DNA of 5,016 nt from an uncultured Erysipelotrichaceae bacterium (GTDB taxonomy: Bacteria > Bacillota_I > Bacilli_A > Erysipelotrichales > Erysipelotrichaceae), in NCBI GenBank assembly GCA_947175465.1, contig CAMWMY010000112.1:1-5016 (forward strand), in the 5' to 3' direction. The position numbers were made by a program, and so were the translations under genes. This document shows positions 1 to 5,016 of this stretch, one piece after another. How positions within the stretch are numbered: the first letter of the stretch is position 1; each line of letters starts with the position of its first letter. The notes beneath the pieces are model-generated. The model ran no database searches. It saw only the letters and a program-made list of their open reading frames with translations, and was not told the DNA's origin.

Positions 1-10
1 TTTATTATAC

Positions 11-36
11 AAAAAAGCACACCTTGTGGTGCACTT
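11..36 (-). terminator. Rho-independent terminator of the bgl operon
   Basis: Read on the minus strand, AAGTGCACC, loop ACAA and GGTGTGCTT form a 9-bp stem that runs directly into six T residues (positions 16-11). Two of the pairs are G-U wobbles in minus-strand RNA but would be A-C mismatches in plus-strand RNA. The structure is therefore built to work in the direction of the operon. It lies about 40 nt after the stop codon of the last gene and is the best candidate for the 3' end of the operon transcript. Confidence 0.85.
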
Positions 37-52
37 GAAATTTGAATTTAGG

Positions 53-74
53 AAAGAGCCATGGTAGGCTCTTT
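53..74. terminator. 8-bp inverted repeat just after the operon stop codon
   Basis: AAAGAGCC and GGCTCTTT form a perfect 8-bp stem around a 6-nt loop, starting 3 nt after the last stop codon. On the minus strand the stem is followed by CCTAAATTC rather than a T run. On the plus strand it is followed by TTTTGATTAT. It could be an upstream part of a tandem terminator, a 3'-end stabilising hairpin, or a terminator for a converging plus-strand gene outside the window. The inverted repeat itself is certain; its role is not. Confidence 0.5.
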
Positions 75-77
75 TGA

Positions 78-3400
<3,323 letters not shown>

Positions 3401-3433
3401 AATATTTCTCCTTCATATCATAAAAGATACGTT

Positions 3434-4267
3434 TTATTTTGAGGTTATTCTATGAATATGTATCGTTAAGTAGATAAGCTCATCGTTGTTTAAAAGAATA
3501 TGATAATTTTTTTGCATATATTCGCGAATTTTGATAACACAATCATAAGCTTCTTTATATTGTTCTTTAATCATACAAAAGAAACTATGATCATTATCTT
3601 CAAGCTCTTCACCTGAGAAAGCACGTTTTAAGAAGAATTTTAAGTGTGTCATAAAACGTTCATAATGGATGGTTGTTTCACATAACTCAATATGAAAGTG
3701 ATATTTGACAATATTTAAGATATCTTGAATACTTCTCATGATTTCTTCTGTTTGGTTAATTCCAATAGAATGATAACCTGCAGAAACTAGATGTAAAGCG
3801 ATAAAACCTGCTTCATCACTAGGAAGTAAAATATTGGTATGTGAATAGATGATTTGAAGCGCTTCTTGGGCAATAAGGTATTCTTGATTATAAAAGCGAT
3901 GAATTTCTGTAAGTAAAGCATTTTTAATTTGGATACCTTTTTGGTAACGTTCTAGTGCAAAATTAATATGATCACATAAAGTTAAGTAAATGCTATTATC
4001 TAAGGTTTTATCCATCGATACTTTGGCGTATTCTACTATTTTATTTGTAATTTGAATACATTCAAGCGATACTTTGGAAAAGATTTCTTCTAGCTGATGA
4101 GATTTTTCATTGCTATCCATAATATAAATTTTTTCAATTTTTTCTTTTTCTACAATATCCCCAAGTTTCTTTTTAAAGCCTAAACCACATCCCATTACAA
4201 GAATTTCTTGCCCCTTCTCATTAGTTGATCGAACAAGATTATTATTAATTACTTTCTCGACAATCAA
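3434..4267 (-). CDS. licT: Transcriptional antiterminator, LicT/BglG family (CAT-PRD1-PRD2)
   Basis: An RNA-binding protein that stabilises the RAT hairpin in the operon leader and so prevents formation of the overlapping terminator. The N-terminal RNA-binding CAT domain (about 1-58) starts IVEKVINNNLV and contains EILVMGCGLGFKKK. Asn10, Gly26 and Phe31 match known RNA-contact positions of LicT; position 27, Arg in LicT, is Cys. PRD1 (about 65-170) has His100 in LCDHINFAL and His159 in ALHLVSAG. PRD2 (about 171-277) has His208 in FMTHLKFF and His270 in LTIHIHR. These are the four regulatory phosphorylation histidines. I chose the TTG start at 4267 over the ATG at 4291. It has AAAGGAGG 7 nt upstream, gives 277 aa as in Bacillus LicT, and puts the PRD1 histidines at exactly 100 and 159; the ATG has no ribosome site and would make that site coding. 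By family knowledge EII phosphorylates PRD1 (off) and HPr phosphorylates PRD2 (on, giving catabolite control). It is the first gene of the operon and so controls its own expression. Confidence 0.94.
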   Translation of the reverse strand: MIVEKVINNNLVRSTNEKGQEILVMGCGLGFKKKLGDIVEKEKIEKIYIMDSNEKSHQLEEIFSKVSLECIQITNKIVEYAKVSMDKTLDNSIYLTLCDHINFALERYQKGIQIKNALLTEIHRFYNQEYLIAQEALQIIYSHTNILLPSDEAGFIALHLVSAGYHSIGINQTEEIMRSIQDILNIVKYHFHIELCETTIHYERFMTHLKFFLKRAFSGEELEDNDHSFFCMIKEQYKEAYDCVIKIREYMQKNYHILLNNDELIYLTIHIHRITSK

Positions 4268-4274
4268 ACTATTT

Positions 4275-4282
4275 CCTCCTTT
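4275..4282 (-). promoter_or_regulatory. Ribosome binding site that fixes the TTG start of the antiterminator gene
   Basis: The minus strand reads AAAGGAGG followed by 7 nt and then TTG (4267-4265). Upstream of the in-frame ATG at 4291 the sequence is AATATGAGAA, with no Shine-Dalgarno match. The strong site lying inside the ATG-started frame argues that translation begins at TTG. Confidence 0.85.
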
Positions 4283-4310
4283 ACTTTTCATTTCTCATAT
4301 TCTTTTGAAA

Positions 4311-4338
4311 GAAAGCATAGAAAAAAGCTATACCTTTC
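4311..4338 (-). promoter_or_regulatory. Distal leader hairpin, mutually exclusive with the terminator
   Basis: In minus-strand RNA, GAAAG-g-TATAG pairs with CTATG-CTTTC to give about 10 bp with one bulged G and one G-U pair, closing a loop made of the terminator's own U-tract. It uses the 3' arm of the terminator (4327-4334), so the two cannot coexist. The complementarity is visible in the sequence. Whether it forms, or acts only in read-through transcripts, is inference. Confidence 0.3.
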
Positions 4339-4378
4339 AACAACGTCATAAAACGTATGCGTACAAATCGGTATAGCC
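4321..4378 (-). terminator. Leader terminator controlled by antitermination
   Basis: On the minus strand GGCTATACC (4378-4370) has a perfect 8-bp partner GGTATAGC (4334-4327), followed at once by TTTTTT (4326-4321). The intervening 35 nt can form an inner stem, ACGCATA with TATG-a-CGT, giving a compound hairpin. The 5' arm is also the 3' side of the RAT, so antiterminator and terminator exclude each other. With no active LicT, transcription should stop about 55 nt before the first start codon. Confidence 0.9.
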
Positions 4379-4398
4379 TGCTTTACCAGTAACAATCT
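4370..4398 (-). promoter_or_regulatory. Ribonucleic antiterminator (RAT), LicT/BglG binding site
   Basis: The minus strand reads AGATTGTTACTG, then GTAAA, then GCAGGCTATACC. This matches the LicT-type RAT (GGATTGTTACTG...GCAGGCAAAACC) throughout its core, including the ATTGTTACTG side and the GCAGGC side. It differs at the first base (A for G) and at two bases near the 3' end (TATA for AAAA), where it also has to serve as the 5' arm of the terminator. It lies only about 10 nt after the expected transcription start, and its cognate regulator is the first gene downstream. Confidence 0.93.
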
Positions 4399-4413
4399 TC
4401 TTTATACACTGTA

Positions 4414-4442
4414 AGTATAATAAACTTTATTTCGTTTGTCAA
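4414..4442 (-). promoter_or_regulatory. Sigma-A-type promoter of the bgl operon
   Basis: The minus strand has a perfect -35 box TTGACA (4442-4437), a 17-bp spacer and a -10 box TATACT (4419-4414), one base from consensus TATAAT. The start site should fall near 4407, just ahead of the RAT. A promoter this strong fits control by transcript termination rather than by initiation. No convincing catabolite-response (cre) palindrome overlaps it. Confidence 0.9.
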
Positions 4443-4509
4443 TTCTCTTATATTCTTATATAGGATTAAAAATACTACTATTATGCATTAATTTATAAGG
4501 AAAGAAAAG

Positions 4510-4566
4510 TAGAAAAGAGGTTGTAATGTTATTAAAATTTTAAATATTTTATTACAACCTTTTCTA
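4510..4566 (-). terminator. Large hairpin after the XRE gene, probable (bidirectional?) terminator
   Basis: TAGAAAAG-ag-GTTGTAAT (4510-4527) and ATTACAACCTTTTCTA (4551-4566) form a 16-bp stem with a 2-nt bulge. The 23-nt AT-rich loop contains the palindrome TTAAAATTTTAA (4534-4545). It starts 23 nt after the stop of the XRE gene. On the minus strand the 3' arm is followed by CTTTTCTTTCC, on the plus strand by TTTTAGC; neither is a clean U-tract. It most likely ends the XRE transcript and insulates the bgl promoter. The rest of the 4268-4588 interval is filled by the promoter and leader elements listed separately, plus AT-rich sequence at 4443-4509 in which I see nothing. Confidence 0.6.
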
Positions 4567-4588
4567 TTTTAGCTAAAGTTTTTATTTC

Positions 4589-4924
4589 TTATGATTTAAT
4601 ACATTTTTTTAATAGTGATAAAAAAAGAAAAAGAAGATTTTTATAGTCCGTATCTAAAGTACGAAAAATATTTAATATTTCTTGTTCTTCTTCATTATAG
4701 ATTTTATGAGTGGTTGAATATTTAGCTTTATTAAATAAAATATCAACATCAAGATTTAAAAAATGAATTAGATCACAAAGAACATAAAAAGATGGATATC
4801 TTCTATTTTTAATATAACTATTCAGTGATTGAGGTGATATATGTAATTGCTTTGCGGCTTCTTTTTGTGTTAGATTATGTAACTCTAATGCTTTTTGTAT
4901 TTGTTCCCCTAAATTTTTGATCAT
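4589..4924 (-). CDS. Small XRE-family helix-turn-helix regulator, target unknown
   Basis: A 111-aa cytoplasmic DNA-binding protein. Residues about 5-64 form a Cro/C1-type HTH domain: helix 2 at TQKEAAKQL (19-27), turn at HIS (28-30), recognition helix at PQSLNSYIKNRR (31-42), then the YPSFYVLCDLIHFLNLDVDILF region usual for this fold. After a short linker (about 65-77), the C-terminal part (78-111) is two predicted helices, NEEEQEILNIFRTL and a Leu/Phe-rich LLFLFLSLLKK segment. These resemble the dimerisation tail of short phage-repressor-like regulators, not a membrane anchor. The start has AGGAGG 5 nt before the ATG. It has its own upstream dyad and a downstream hairpin, so it is probably a monocistronic unit separate from the bgl operon. 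Autorepression through the dyad is plausible. No partner gene is visible inside the window, so its target cannot be named. Confidence 0.85.
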   Translation of the reverse strand: MIKNLGEQIQKALELHNLTQKEAAKQLHISPQSLNSYIKNRRYPSFYVLCDLIHFLNLDVDILFNKAKYSTTHKIYNEEEQEILNIFRTLDTDYKNLLFLFLSLLKKCIKS

Positions 4925-4953
4925 AAAGACCTCCTCTATATTAAATAGTAAGC

Positions 4954-4979
4954 TTATTATAATAATACGTTAATTATTA
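4954..4979 (-). promoter_or_regulatory. Dyad and probable -10 box upstream of the XRE gene
   Basis: TTATTATAATAA (4954-4965) is a perfect 12-bp palindrome. It contains TATAAT on the minus strand (4961-4956), about 31 bp before the ATG, which is a sensible -10 distance. Next to it TAATAAT (4960-4966) and ATTATTA (4973-4979) form a 7-bp inverted repeat with a 6-bp spacer. The -35 position (about 4984-4979, CATTTT) is poor. An operator overlapping the -10 would fit autorepression, but palindromes of pure A/T are expected by chance in such AT-rich DNA. Confidence 0.35.
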
Positions 4980-5016
4980 AAATGATATTAAAAATATGCT
5001 AATAAATATTTACACC

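Noticed and set aside
3401..3433. Possible second RAT/terminator between the antiterminator and permease genes
   Set aside because: The 33-bp gap holds only the permease ribosome site. There is no stem, no RAT core and no T-run, so the genes should be read through.
4426..4442. Possible cre site overlapping the -35 box and spacer of the bgl promoter (TTGACAAACGAAATAAA)
   Set aside because: The TG and CG landmarks are one base too far apart and the 3' half lacks the CA. It does not fit the cre consensus.
4443..4509. AT-rich stretch that might hide a small gene or second promoter
   Set aside because: I see no start codon with a ribosome site and no credible -35/-10 pair. Patches such as TATATAGGA are expected at this base composition.

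Overview
This 5 kb window carries one well-formed catabolic operon of a low-GC Gram-positive bacterium (Bacillota), plus one unrelated-looking small regulator. The taxonomic guess rests on four things: the AT-rich sequence, strong AGGAGG-type ribosome sites about 5-7 nt before each start, a LicT-type antiterminator controlling a PTS EIIBCA, and a GH1 enzyme that closely resembles Bacillus-type BglH. Tryptophan is read from TGG in the stretches checked, so there is no sign of the mycoplasma code. The genus cannot be fixed from the sequence alone.

All genes lie on the minus strand, so transcription runs from right to left. From the right: a 111-aa XRE-type helix-turn-helix regulator (4589-4924), preceded by an AT-rich dyad that overlaps its probable -10 box and followed by a large hairpin (4510-4566). 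Next comes a consensus promoter (TTGACA, 17 bp, TATACT; 4414-4442). It leads into a roughly 140-nt leader holding a ribonucleic antiterminator (RAT, 4370-4398) that overlaps an intrinsic terminator (4321-4378). Then come three closely spaced genes: a LicT/BglG-family antiterminator (3434-4267, TTG start), a beta-glucoside PTS EIIBCA permease (1526-3400) and a 6-phospho-beta-glucosidase (78-1511). Two hairpins close the operon, and the one at 11-36 has a clear U-tract.

The genes form a self-contained unit. EIIBCA takes up and phosphorylates an aryl- or alkyl-beta-glucoside such as salicin, arbutin or cellobiose, and the GH1 enzyme cleaves the 6-phosphorylated product inside the cell. By family knowledge, EII phosphorylates and inactivates the antiterminator when no substrate is present. 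When substrate is present the antiterminator binds the RAT, the terminator cannot form, and the whole operon including its own gene is read. The RAT and terminator are directly visible in the sequence; the phosphorylation logic is inferred from homologues.

I found no sign of a previously undescribed system. The points worth a second look are details of the leader RNA (a third, mutually exclusive hairpin, a divergent lower RAT stem and a Cys at a usual Arg position in the RNA-binding domain), the non-ATG start of the antiterminator, and the unassigned XRE regulator upstream.
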